Source: an uncultured Clostridium sp.
GTDB taxonomy: Bacteria > Bacillota > Clostridia > Clostridiales > Clostridiaceae
Direction: 5' to 3'
NCBI GenBank assembly: GCA_937927335.1
Contig: CALBDU010000040.1
Location: 1-52,329 of the forward strand
DNA: 52,329 nucleotides
The position numbers and the translations under genes are program-made. Positions 27,346-34,939 of the stretch are shown in pieces. Positions within the stretch are counted from its first letter, which is position 1; every line of letters begins with the position of its first letter. The notes under the pieces are model-generated. The model made no database searches and had not been told where the DNA came from. It was given only the letters and a program-made list of their open reading frames with translations.

Positions 27346-28134
27346 TTATACGAATTTTAAATCCTTTAGCTTAGTAAACAGCTTATCACCTAATTCCTGT
27401 CCGTTTCCCTTCCATATTTCCTTATCAGTATTTACTGCAGGAGGAAATATCCTTTCAACCTGAGTAGGGGAACCGCTTAAGCCATATCGTTTTTCATTCT
27501 GGTCTTGAAGCTCCTTTAAGGTTAATACCTTAATTTCCCTGTCCTTTGTAGCCAGCTTCTTTCTATAGGATGGCAGCCTCGGCTGGAAAATGTCCTTCTC
27601 CACCGTGAGAAGACACGGAAATTTAATTTCAGCCACTTCAATAGTATTAGGCATGTCCATTTCAACTACCATGGAAGCCTCATTAATGTCTTCAATTTTA
27701 ACTACATTGGCTATATGTGGAATTCCCAGATATTCTGCCATTTCAGGGCCGACCTGTGCAGTATCGCCGTCTGTAGTCTGCTTGCCACATAAAATCAGAT
27801 CCACATTTCCCATCTGCCTTGCTCCCTGTGATATGGTGTATGCAGTGGCAAGTACATCAGCTCCTCCAAATTTTCTGTCTGATAAAAGAACACCTTCATC
27901 CGCTCCCATCATATAGGCTTCCTTTATTACCTCCAGTGCCTGAAGAGGGCCCATGCTTATTACCTTTACAGTACCACCCTTCATCTCCCTAAGCCTCAAG
28001 GCTGTTTCCAATGCATATAAATCATAAGGATTCATTTTTGAATCCACACCATCTCTTTTCAATACTCCTGTTACCGGATCCACTTCAACCTTTGAAGTAC
28101 CGGGAACCTGTTTAATACATACTAAAATATCCAT
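27346..28134 (-). CDS. lctB: Electron transfer flavoprotein beta subunit
   Basis: A 262-residue EtfB, starting MDILVCIKQVPGTSKVEVDP. The nucleotide-binding loop DGDTAQVGPEMAEYLGIPH is intact, consistent with the bifurcating FAD site found in this Etf class rather than AMP as in classic Etf. The C-terminal arm that contacts the dehydrogenase is present. It lies in the lactate operon, 87 bp downstream of the permease, where no terminator is visible. Confidence 0.93.
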   Translation of the reverse strand: MDILVCIKQVPGTSKVEVDPVTGVLKRDGVDSKMNPYDLYALETALRLREMKGGTVKVISMGPLQALEVIKEAYMMGADEGVLLSDRKFGGADVLATAYTISQGARQMGNVDLILCGKQTTDGDTAQVGPEMAEYLGIPHIANVVKIEDINEASMVVEMDMPNTIEVAEIKFPCLLTVEKDIFQPRLPSYRKKLATKDREIKVLTLKELQDQNEKRYGLSGSPTQVERIFPPAVNTDKEIWKGNGQELGDKLFTKLKDLKFV

Positions 28135-28221
28135 ATTTCTACCTCCAAATTTTTATCCTTTATTTCAACCATCTGTTTATACTTATATAGTAAGTTTTTC
28201 ATTTCAAGATGGATTATTTTC

Positions 28222-29730
28222 TTAGAACCCAAATATTGGTCCCATAAAGTACGCAATTACACCAAGGATGATTACATATACTATGCAAAATTTTACTGTA
28301 GCGTTTAATATTTTACCCTCTGATCCAATTAATCCAGTTGCCGCTGTGGCCACTGCAATGCTTTGAGGCGATATCATCTTTCCTGCTGTAGCGCCTCCGG
28401 TATTGGCCGCTGCCAGCCAGTAAGGATTTATTCCCAGTGATTTTGCCGCTTCTACCTGAAGAGGTCCGAAAAGAATATTGGCTGATGTATCACTTCCAGT
28501 TACAAAGGTGCCTATTGCCCCTATAATTGAAGCTATCAAGGGATACCCATGTCCTGTTACAGCCACTAAAACCACTGCTATGGATTTAATCATTCCGCTG
28601 TAGCTCATTACCTTTGCCAAGGCTACTATTGAAACTATAGTTATTATTGTTTTACTCATCTGCTTAACTGTACCTGTAAAAACCTTTAAAATATCCTGAA
28701 CCTTAGCTCCCTGTATAAGTCCACCGACAAATCCGGCAATTATAATCAAGGTCCCAGGGTTATTTATCCATTTAAAGGTATAAGGATGATAAAAGGTAAT
28801 TGTGGTGCTGAACTTTGATAATCCATTACTTATGCCTGGAAATAACGGGCTGGTTATAAGTATTATTACAAAAACCAGTATAAAGGGCACCCAGGCCATA
28901 AACCCCTGTTTAAAAGGTATTTTTTCTGCATCCTTAGCTGCAGTTTCCTTATGGAATATCTTTGCCCAGCCTATTGTTACAGCTAGACACACTACCGATC
29001 CCAGTATTGCAGGCAGCTCGGCGCCAATATATTTTGCAGCCAGCACCTCTGGTATTGCAAAGGATAAACCTGATGCAATTGATATTCCAAGGACTCCCTT
29101 TATGGATTTAACACTTTTACCTGTAAGCATCACCAGTACTATTGGAACCAGTACAATTAGTATTCCCAGCTGACAGGCTACCGCATAGCTTAGAGTGTTG
29201 GGATCAAGATTTGTAAGCTTGGCCAAAGTTGACACAGGAAGTCCTATAGCTCCAAAGGCTGTAGGTGTAGTATTTGCAATAAGACAGATTATTGCTGCAA
29301 AGACCGGATCAAAGCCAAGGGCAGCCATTATACTAGCAGGTATTGCCACTGCTGTGCCAAAGCCGGCAATTGCTTCAAGAAAGCCTCCAAAGCCCCAGGC
29401 AAGTATGAGAACCAGTATCCTTTGGTCAGTGCTAACACCGGTCATAAGCTTTTTAATAACATCCATACTTTTTGTATGAAGAGACAAATTGTAAATAAAC
29501 ACTGCTGCTATTATTACAAGAATTATTGGCCATAATGCTCCTGCAGCACCTTCAATACCTGCTTTAAAGGCATCCAGTACAGGCATTTTCCAAACTGCCA
29601 CAGCCAATAAAAACGTTATCAGCAAAGTGACAGGTGTAGCCTTGTGACCAGGAGTTTTAATTACGCCAAGGGAAACCATGAGCCACACAATTGGTATTAA
29701 GGCAATGCAAAATAATAAATACATGTTCAT
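28222..29730 (-). CDS. lctP: L-lactate permease
   Basis: A 502-residue integral membrane protein of the LctP family with about 12 or more helices, importing lactate with protons. Family motifs seen are WGFGGFLEAIAGFGTAVAIPAS, ANTTPTAFGAIGLPVS, TGSDTSANILFGPLQVEAA and AANTGGATAGKMISPQSIAVA. Length is near the usual 500-550. It is the first gene of the lactate operon. The ATG has AGGAGG 6 bases upstream, and an operator-like dyad lies at the likely transcription start. Confidence 0.95.
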   Translation of the reverse strand: MNMYLLFCIALIPIVWLMVSLGVIKTPGHKATPVTLLITFLLAVAVWKMPVLDAFKAGIEGAAGALWPIILVIIAAVFIYNLSLHTKSMDVIKKLMTGVSTDQRILVLILAWGFGGFLEAIAGFGTAVAIPASIMAALGFDPVFAAIICLIANTTPTAFGAIGLPVSTLAKLTNLDPNTLSYAVACQLGILIVLVPIVLVMLTGKSVKSIKGVLGISIASGLSFAIPEVLAAKYIGAELPAILGSVVCLAVTIGWAKIFHKETAAKDAEKIPFKQGFMAWVPFILVFVIILITSPLFPGISNGLSKFSTTITFYHPYTFKWINNPGTLIIIAGFVGGLIQGAKVQDILKVFTGTVKQMSKTIITIVSIVALAKVMSYSGMIKSIAVVLVAVTGHGYPLIASIIGAIGTFVTGSDTSANILFGPLQVEAAKSLGINPYWLAAANTGGATAGKMISPQSIAVATAATGLIGSEGKILNATVKFCIVYVIILGVIAYFMGPIFGF

Positions 29731-29769
29731 CCTTTTCCTCCTATATTTATTTCTTTTATTTTGGTCTTA

Positions 29770-29800
29770 TGGTCTAATGGTATGACCACTTTTTATTATA
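29770..29800 (-). promoter_or_regulatory. Lactate operon promoter with FadR/LldR-type operator
   Basis: A TATAAT-type -10 (minus strand of 29795-29800) is followed 6 bp later by the perfect palindrome TGGT-ATG-ACCA (29778-29788). This fits the FadR-family consensus TNGT-N3-ACNA. An outer dyad TGGTC-N9-GACCA (29770-29788) overlaps it. Position over the start site suggests repression. Confidence 0.72.
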
Positions 29801-29904
29801 ATAACATAGTTTTCATAATAGTTAAACAATTGATAATATATTAACGCTGCTATGATTAATGGTTGTTTTTATATCCCCCTGATATAATTAGGATAAAAAT
29901 AAAA

Positions 29905-29942
29905 AAGAGAGCTGGATTTTTTTTAAAATTTCCAACTCTCTT
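29905..29942. terminator. Intrinsic terminator after the response regulator gene
   Basis: The stem AAGAGAG-TGGA / TCCA-CTCTCTT has one C-A mismatch and a T-rich tail on the minus strand. It lies 70 bp after the response regulator stop codon. Confidence 0.65.
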
Positions 29943-30011
29943 ATATTATTTTTATTATTATGACAATTTCTTGACGATGTCAATATTAGGTTTCTGGCAC
30001 CAATGTCAACT

Positions 30012-30755
30012 TTATTCGAATAGCTCCTTCTTTAGGTCTTCGATGGATTTGCTTGAAGATGGGTTGAAGGATACTACCCGTTCCAGCTTAAATTGATTTT
30101 TTTGTGTAATGTCACGCAGCTTTGTAACCACAACATTAGCATTCTTATCGGGAGTAAGTGGCAATGCAACGATTATTCGATCATCAATAGCAAGCGCACT
30201 GTCTATTTTTCTTATGGAACGCCGTATAAGCTCCGAGGTCCTGTCCAAATTTCCACTTTTTGTAGTGAATACAAGAAAACTTAGAGCCGATCCTGCACGT
30301 ACAGCTCTTTCATATTCATTAATAATTACATTAAGTACCTTATTTTTGCTGCTTTCAGTTTTACCCTTGGTATTTCCATAGTAGGTTTCCATTATTTTTT
30401 CAACCCGTTGTATGAATAGGTCAAATTTAAAGGGCTTTGCAATATAATCTATGCCGCCTGCATCGATGGCAGCATGTACAATTTTCGAATCACTGTTGCT
30501 GGATATGAAAATTACAGGTATGTTACAGTATTCAATGCTGTTTTTTAACTGGCTGGCAAATTCTATCCCACTGATCCCAGGCAGTTCGATATCCAGTATT
30601 ATTAAAATTACATCATTTAAATATAGGTGGGGCATTTGACTTATTGAATCAGCAGAGCTGAACTCTGTTATATTGGAAAAGCCGTTATTCTCAAGAGCTT
30701 TTCTAATTTGGAGCCTGAAAAGATGAGTATCTTCTATTATCAATATTCTATCCAT
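30012..30755 (-). CDS. Response regulator with degenerate GGDEF-like output domain
   Basis: A 247-residue protein. The receiver (about 1-120) has IIEDT, the phosphoacceptor in LDIELPGISG and the lysine in AKPFK. The C-terminal 120 residues look like a cyclase fold in which the GGDEF site reads AIDDRIIVALPLT, so catalysis is unlikely. Comparable domains act as sensors or protein-binding outputs. ATG 30755 is preferred to GTG 30764 because AGGA lies 10 bases before it. It is monocistronic and no kinase is adjacent. Confidence 0.8.
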   Translation of the reverse strand: MDRILIIEDTHLFRLQIRKALENNGFSNITEFSSADSISQMPHLYLNDVILIILDIELPGISGIEFASQLKNSIEYCNIPVIFISSNSDSKIVHAAIDAGGIDYIAKPFKFDLFIQRVEKIMETYYGNTKGKTESSKNKVLNVIINEYERAVRAGSALSFLVFTTKSGNLDRTSELIRRSIRKIDSALAIDDRIIVALPLTPDKNANVVVTKLRDITQKNQFKLERVVSFNPSSSKSIEDLKKELFE

Positions 30756-30895
30756 TCCAATCACGTCCTATTCTTTCATGTTAATGCCCTAATTAAGTGC
30801 AGATGTAATCTTTGAAACATTATATCACAAAAATACACTTTGTCACAAGAAAGTGATAATTGTTCCCATAAGGCGGCTATTCTAAAGTAAAACTA

Positions 30896-30915
30896 AACCC
30901 GCCATAAGGCGGGTT
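30896..30915 (-). terminator. Terminator of the tRNA-Val gene
   Basis: The perfect hairpin AACCCGCC-N4-GGCGGGTT is followed on the minus strand by TAGTTTTACTTT, four bases after the encoded CCA. Confidence 0.75.
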
Positions 30916-30918
30916 ATT

Positions 30919-30995
30919 TGGTAGGGACAGCGGGGCTCGAACCTGCGACTTCATGCTTGTGATGCATGCACTCTAACCAGCTGAGCTATGCCCCC
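30919..30995 (-). tRNA. tRNA-Val (anticodon CAC), CCA encoded
   Basis: The 77-nt cloverleaf folds completely on the minus strand. The anticodon stem CATGC/GCATG encloses the loop ATCACAA, giving anticodon CAC. The acceptor GGGGGCA pairs with TGTCCCT (two G-U pairs, at 1-72 and 5-68), and the discriminator is A followed by encoded CCA. The T stem GCAGG/CCCGC has one A-C mismatch. The 5' half resembles Firmicutes tRNA-Ala, but the anticodon and the lack of the G3-U70 pair argue for valine. It reads GUG. Confidence 0.88.
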
Positions 30996-31022
30996 ATATT
31001 ATATCAAATTGACTGCAAATTC

Positions 31023-31051
31023 ATTATCCCTCTTTTTGGTATTTATGTCAA
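31023..31051 (-). promoter_or_regulatory. Sigma-A promoter of tRNA-Val
   Basis: Minus-strand TTGACA, 17 bp, GATAAT. It is placed to start transcription about 20 bases before the tRNA. Confidence 0.85.
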
Positions 31052-31165
31052 CCGGGGCCTGAATATTTATAAGGGATTTTTATCATTCATCCAGCCATTT
31101 TCCTGCCGATGAATATTTTAAGCCAGCATATTAGGCTCTGTCACAACAAACGGATGAATTTTAAT

Positions 31166-31191
31166 GTTTTTTTAACAGGCTATTAAAAAAC
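31166..31191. terminator. Terminator-like A/T hairpin
   Basis: GTTTTTTTAA faces TTAAAAAAC across a 7-nt loop. It is low in GC and upstream of the tandem array, so its function is uncertain. Confidence 0.3.
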
Positions 31192-31270
31192 CTTTTTACT
31201 TCATTTTGTGAGAGGGTTGCGAATTAACCTGCTTTGGAGCGTATTATTGTTATGGCGTGACTTTTTTTGC

Positions 31271-31402
31271 CGGGCTTTGGGCTTGGAATATTCGGGCTTT
31301 GGGCTTGAATACATAAGGCTTTGAGCCTGGATTATGCGGGCTTCAGGCTTGGCATACATAAGGCTTTGTGTTCGAAATATGCGGGCTTTGGGCTGGAATA
31401 TG
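31271..31402. repeat. Six-copy degenerate tandem repeat of 20-25 bp
   Basis: Units start at 31271, 31293, 31317, 31337, 31362 and 31382. The consensus is near CGGGCTTTGGGCTTGGAATA. Units alternate between CGGGCTT and GGCTTTG beginnings, so the larger period may be about 45 bp. There are no spacers and no ORF. Confidence 0.85.
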
Positions 31403-31491
31403 TATTTTTCTTGCCTTAGGGCCTTATCATCATGTTCAGTGGCAAACCTTCACTATTACAGCTATTTTTGATAGACAATTGTATTTCTGGA

Positions 31492-31782
31492 ATTATGGGT
31501 ATGGCGGTACTGCACCTAATCGGAGCATAATTTTTATGAAAAGTCCGCAACCATTAAAATAAGGCTTTGTTTGATACATCTGTGCAAAATTTCAAGTAGT
31601 GTGTAAATTTTTTGGTTTAATAATTAATTTTCGGCTGTATTTTGCATGAATTATGGGTTTATACGTTAAATTTTAGATATATTTACGTTTATTTTGAACA
31701 TTAATTGAAATTTTGCTCATTTTTTGCATAATTTAAGGCTGGAGTTGCTCAAATATATAATGAAGGATTCCCAATCTCATAG
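31492..31782. repeat. Long direct repeat A, copy 1
   Basis: This segment starts TTATGGGTATGGCGGTACTG and ends near AATCTCATAG. It matches 32052-32337 nearly throughout, with scattered substitutions and small gaps. Both copies contain TAATCGGAGCA, TTCAAGTAGTGTGTAAA and GGGTTTATACGTTAAATTT. Confidence 0.9.
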
Positions 31783-32048
31783 GTAAGGCCGGATATCCTT
31801 AAAGATCAAAAAAGTCCCCAGTCTAAAACTGTAAAGGCTAGACATTCCCATAGCCTTATCAATAGTTTTTTAAGATATTTTCATGTAGAGATTGAAAATT
31901 ATTTAAAATTTTGCTCATTAGCGATAAAAATTCCATTATGGGCCCCTAGATCATAGGATAAGACTGGGTATACTCAAAAATCTTATGAAGTGTCCTTTAT
32001 CTCATAGGGCAAGTCTGAAGATTTTCAAAACTCTATGGAAAGTCCCAA
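31774..32048. repeat. Degenerate units of about 50 bp (CATAGG...AAGTCC)
   Basis: Units begin at about 31774, 31949 and 31999, with further ones at about 32049, 32389 and 32436. Shared features in order are ATC(T)CATAGG, AAG-C-GG, TAT-CTCAAAAATCTTATG and AGTCC. Similarity is clear by eye but incomplete. Confidence 0.65.
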
Positions 32049-32051
32049 ATC

Positions 32052-32337
32052 TTATGGGTATGGCGGTACTGCAATCTAATCGGAGCAAATTTTTATGAAA
32101 AGTCCACAACCATTAAAATAAGGCTTTGTTTGCCCCATCTGTGCAAAATTTCAAGTAGTGTGTAAAATTTTTGGATTAATAATCAATTTTCGGCTATATT
32201 TTGTGTAAATTATGGGTTTATACGTTAAATTTCAGATATATTTACGTTTATATTGAACATTAATTGAAATTTTGCTCATTTTTGCCAAAACTTAAGGCTG
32301 GAGTTTCTCTAATCTATAATGAGGGATTATCTCATAG
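32052..32337. repeat. Long direct repeat A, copy 2
   Basis: This second copy of the 31492-31782 segment begins 560 bp after the first. It is followed directly by a unit (32338-32435) that resembles 31891-31990, so the order is A-B-A-B. Confidence 0.9.
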
Positions 32338-32477
32338 TTAATTGAAATTTTGCTCATTTTGCGATAAAAATCTTATTAATGGTCCCCTAAACCATAGGGC
32401 GAGACGGGGTATACTCAAAAATCTTATGAAATATCTTGGGCTTATGTTGCTATGCCGGATATTCTCATTGAACTTGT

Positions 32478-32507
32478 CCACTAATTGCTATTTAGTGGCT
32501 TTTTTTA
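32478..32507 (+). terminator. Plus-strand intrinsic terminator without an upstream plus-strand gene
   Basis: The perfect stem CCACTAA / TTAGTGG is followed by CTTTTTTT. The orientation is plus, yet all flanking genes from 16.8 to 37.7 kb are on the minus strand. Confidence 0.75.
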
Positions 32508-32638
32508 AGAACCTCTGTAAACCTGATGAGGTCAAGGTTTGATTAGAGGCGTTTACGGTGGGTTATCCAGCTTTCCGGAATTATAATTATCTGTTTTGGT
32601 GCCGCCAGCTAGTATCCTTACTATATCAGAAATGTTTT

Positions 32639-32660
32639 AAGCCAGCTTATAGGCTGGCTT
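32639..32660 (-). terminator. Terminator of the LysM-GH18 gene
   Basis: The stem AAGCCAGC / GCTGGCTT is followed on the minus strand by AAAACATTT. It lies 4 bp after the stop codon. A diverged copy of this sequence is at 31116-31136. Confidence 0.65.
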
Positions 32661-32664
32661 AATT

Positions 32665-34083
32665 TCATAGCAGCTTTTTAATTGTAAAATTGTCCTCCAG
32701 CAGTGTCCAATTTTGGGGATATGGATAGCCCAATGCCCAATAGCTTATCCCCTTTAAGCCATAGCTCTTTACCATATTAAATTTAGCCTGGGCGCTTCGG
32801 GCATCCTCGAACCATACCTCATGTCTTACACCCCTATCATCTGCGTATCTGTAAAAAGGAGACTGTGCAACAGTATTATATTCTATTTGAGCATTATATT
32901 TAACAGCACGGTTTATTGCTTCCTGGTTACTGAAGGTTTCAGCTTCATTCCCTTTAACATGGGGAACCACCCAGTCTCTGGCGTATATTTGGAATCCAAA
33001 AAATATCTTATCTCTTGGTATCACAGTGACAGCATAGTCAATGACCCTTCTAATCTGATTTATTGGTGAAATTGGCTGTGGGGGACCCATTCTGTATCCC
33101 CATTCGTAGGTCATTAAAACTACAAAATCCGCAATCCTTCCATGAGCTTCATAGTCGTGAGCTTCATATAGACTGCCTTTTTGAGCAGCACTGGTTTTTG
33201 GTGCCAGTGCAGTTGAAACAAAATAACCCCTTGGATGCAGTCTGTTAACCGTTAGCTGGAGAAACCTGTTATAAGCTTCCCTGTCGGCAGGAAGTACATT
33301 CTCAAAATCAATATTGACTCCCTTGTAGCCCTTGGCAGCCATTATATTAAGCATGTTTGAAATTAATTTTTCCTGGATGGAGCTGCTGGATAGCACTACA
33401 TGGGCTAGGTTGTTTCCCAGTTCTGTGGAGGTAAAATTAGTAATGGCCATCATGGGAACTGCTCTTTCAGCTAAGGCAGCATTTACCGCTGAAGTATCAT
33501 TGATGGTTTCAAAGCTGCCATCCTCTCTGATTCTGTAAGCAAAAGGACTCAAATAGGTTAAATGTTCCCCGTCTTTTCTCACAATTGACGCCGTATTCTG
33601 ATCAAATTCATAAATATATCCGTTTGTATATATGAGGGGCCTGTCTTTAACTGGTATTATGATCAATGCGCCGGTTTCCACGTCATTTGGAGACTGTATA
33701 TTATTTACTTTTATTAAGCTTGCCAGTGAAACTCCATAGCTTCGGGCAATGCTGTACAGGGTGTCTCCAGGTTTTACCCTGTATCTGGGAGCCGGAATGA
33801 TAAGTACAAGGTCAGGATAAATATTCTCAGGATGGGTTATTTTATTCGCCAGCATAATTTCCCTTATGGTAGTGCCATAGCGTTCAGCAATGCTCCAAAG
33901 GGTATCCCCTGTTTTCACAGTATAATATCTGTCCTCAGTTGGTATTATTATAGACTGTCCTATTACCAGGTGGTTTGGGTCAGTAAGCTGATTTGCCTTG
34001 ATTATGCCGGAAACAGGAACGTGGTAGAATTGTGCAATCCGCCATAGATTTTCACCTTTGGCCGTTACATGAATCAGCATCAT
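32665..34083 (-). CDS. LysM (three copies) and GH18 protein, spore-cortex hydrolase type (SleL/YaaH-like)
   Basis: A 472-residue protein with three consecutive LysM peptidoglycan-binding domains (about residues 2-47, 52-96 and 100-144). A GH18 domain follows (about 170-465). The active-site strand reads GYKGVNIDFENV, keeping the final D-x-E pair while the first two acids of the usual DxxDxDxE are replaced, as in the YaaH/SleL group. That group cleaves N-acetylglucosamine linkages in spore cortex. There is no signal peptide, which fits packaging into the spore. GGAGG precedes the ATG. The third LysM is one more than in Bacillus SleL. Confidence 0.9.
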   Translation of the reverse strand: MMLIHVTAKGENLWRIAQFYHVPVSGIIKANQLTDPNHLVIGQSIIIPTEDRYYTVKTGDTLWSIAERYGTTIREIMLANKITHPENIYPDLVLIIPAPRYRVKPGDTLYSIARSYGVSLASLIKVNNIQSPNDVETGALIIIPVKDRPLIYTNGYIYEFDQNTASIVRKDGEHLTYLSPFAYRIREDGSFETINDTSAVNAALAERAVPMMAITNFTSTELGNNLAHVVLSSSSIQEKLISNMLNIMAAKGYKGVNIDFENVLPADREAYNRFLQLTVNRLHPRGYFVSTALAPKTSAAQKGSLYEAHDYEAHGRIADFVVLMTYEWGYRMGPPQPISPINQIRRVIDYAVTVIPRDKIFFGFQIYARDWVVPHVKGNEAETFSNQEAINRAVKYNAQIEYNTVAQSPFYRYADDRGVRHEVWFEDARSAQAKFNMVKSYGLKGISYWALGYPYPQNWTLLEDNFTIKKLL

Positions 34084-34147
34084 AAATCCTCCAAATTTAT
34101 TCTATAATATAATTTATGCGGAAGAATTATATTTGATTAGAAATAAT

Positions 34148-34177
34148 AAAACCTGAGGATGATTTTCCACAGGTTTT
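34148..34177 (-). terminator. Terminator of the lysine transporter operon
   Basis: The stem AAAACCTG-GGA / TCC-CAGGTTTT lies 4 bp after the ATPase stop codon and exits into TTATTATTT on the minus strand. Confidence 0.65.
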
Positions 34178-34181
34178 TCTG

Positions 34182-34922
34182 TTACATTTTTTTAAGTGTT
34201 CTTTTTAAAAATTCCTTTGTACGATCCTGAACAGGATTGTTGAATATCTGTTCTGGTGATCCCTCTTCTGCTATAACTCCTTTATCCATAAAAACCACTC
34301 TGTCTGCCACCTCTTCAGCAAAACCCATTTCATGAGTTACAACCAGCATGGTAAGTCCAAGCTCTGCCAGTTCCTTCATAACTATTAAAACCTCTCCTAC
34401 CATTTCAGGGTCCAATGCGGAGGTTGGTTCATCAAAAAGCATAACATCTGGTTCCATGGACAAAGCTCTGGCTATGGCCACACGCTGTTTTTGTCCGCCG
34501 GAAAGCTGTTTTGGCTTGGCATTAATAAAAGCCTCCATGCCAACAACCTTTAAATATTTCATGGCTATTTTTTCTGCTTCTTCCCTGGAGCGTTTTAAAA
34601 CCTTTATCTGACCAACAGTACAATTGCTCAAAACATTGTGGTTGTTGAACAGATTAAACTGCTGAAAAACCATTCCAAGCTTAGTTCTGTATTCTACAAC
34701 ATCATGCTCATCATCCAGTATATTTTTCCCATGATATATGATTTTGCCGCCGCTGGGTTTTTCAAGCAGATTAACGCAGCGTAAAAGAGTTGATTTACCC
34801 GAGCCTGAAGATCCGATAATGCAAACCACTTCACCCTTTTTAACTGAAAAGTCTATATCCTTTAATACCTCATGGGTACCGAAGGATTTGCTTAAATGTT
34901 GAATATCAATTACTTTTTCCAT
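34182..34922 (-). CDS. Amino acid ABC transporter ATP-binding protein (lysine)
   Basis: A 246-residue ATPase of the polar amino acid (GlnQ/HisP) family. Motifs are Walker A GSSGSGKST, Q-loop VFQQFNLF, signature LSGGQKQR, Walker B VMLFDEPTSALD and H-loop VVTHEM. It is the last gene of the operon, 17 bp after the permease. Lysine specificity is inferred from the riboswitch that precedes the operon, not from the ATPase itself. Confidence 0.95.
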   Translation of the reverse strand: MEKVIDIQHLSKSFGTHEVLKDIDFSVKKGEVVCIIGSSGSGKSTLLRCVNLLEKPSGGKIIYHGKNILDDEHDVVEYRTKLGMVFQQFNLFNNHNVLSNCTVGQIKVLKRSREEAEKIAMKYLKVVGMEAFINAKPKQLSGGQKQRVAIARALSMEPDVMLFDEPTSALDPEMVGEVLIVMKELAELGLTMLVVTHEMGFAEEVADRVVFMDKGVIAEEGSPEQIFNNPVQDRTKEFLKRTLKKM

Positions 34923-34939
34923 ATCATATCCTCCTTACC

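Larger units (their letters stand above)
31110..32507 (+). ncRNA. Candidate long non-coding RNA or repeat-built element ending at a plus-strand terminator
   Basis: No ORF here has a ribosome site and a plausible protein; the two short ORFs present lie inside repeats. The tract contains a 6-copy short tandem array, two copies of a segment of about 290 bp, degenerate 50-bp units and four copies of AAATTTTGCTCATT. It ends at a good plus-strand intrinsic terminator (32478-32507), although the nearest plus-strand gene upstream ends at 16.7 kb. That arrangement suggests a plus-strand transcript from within the tract. A weak candidate promoter is TTGATA-N17-AATTAT near 31468. Transcription is inferred only, and the 5' end is unknown. 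Confidence 0.4.

Noticed and set aside
30919..30995. tRNA-Ala
   Set aside because: The 5' half looks like tRNA-Ala, but the anticodon loop ATCACAA gives CAC (valine) and the G3-U70 pair is absent.
31271..31402. CRISPR-like array
   Set aside because: The units are contiguous and degenerate, there are no unique spacers of constant length, and no cas genes are present in the window.
31110..32507. Insertion sequence or transposon
   Set aside because: No transposase ORF, no terminal inverted repeats and no clear target-site duplication were seen; the short ORFs inside (31368-31562 and 32342-32542, plus strand) lie in repeats and lack ribosome sites.
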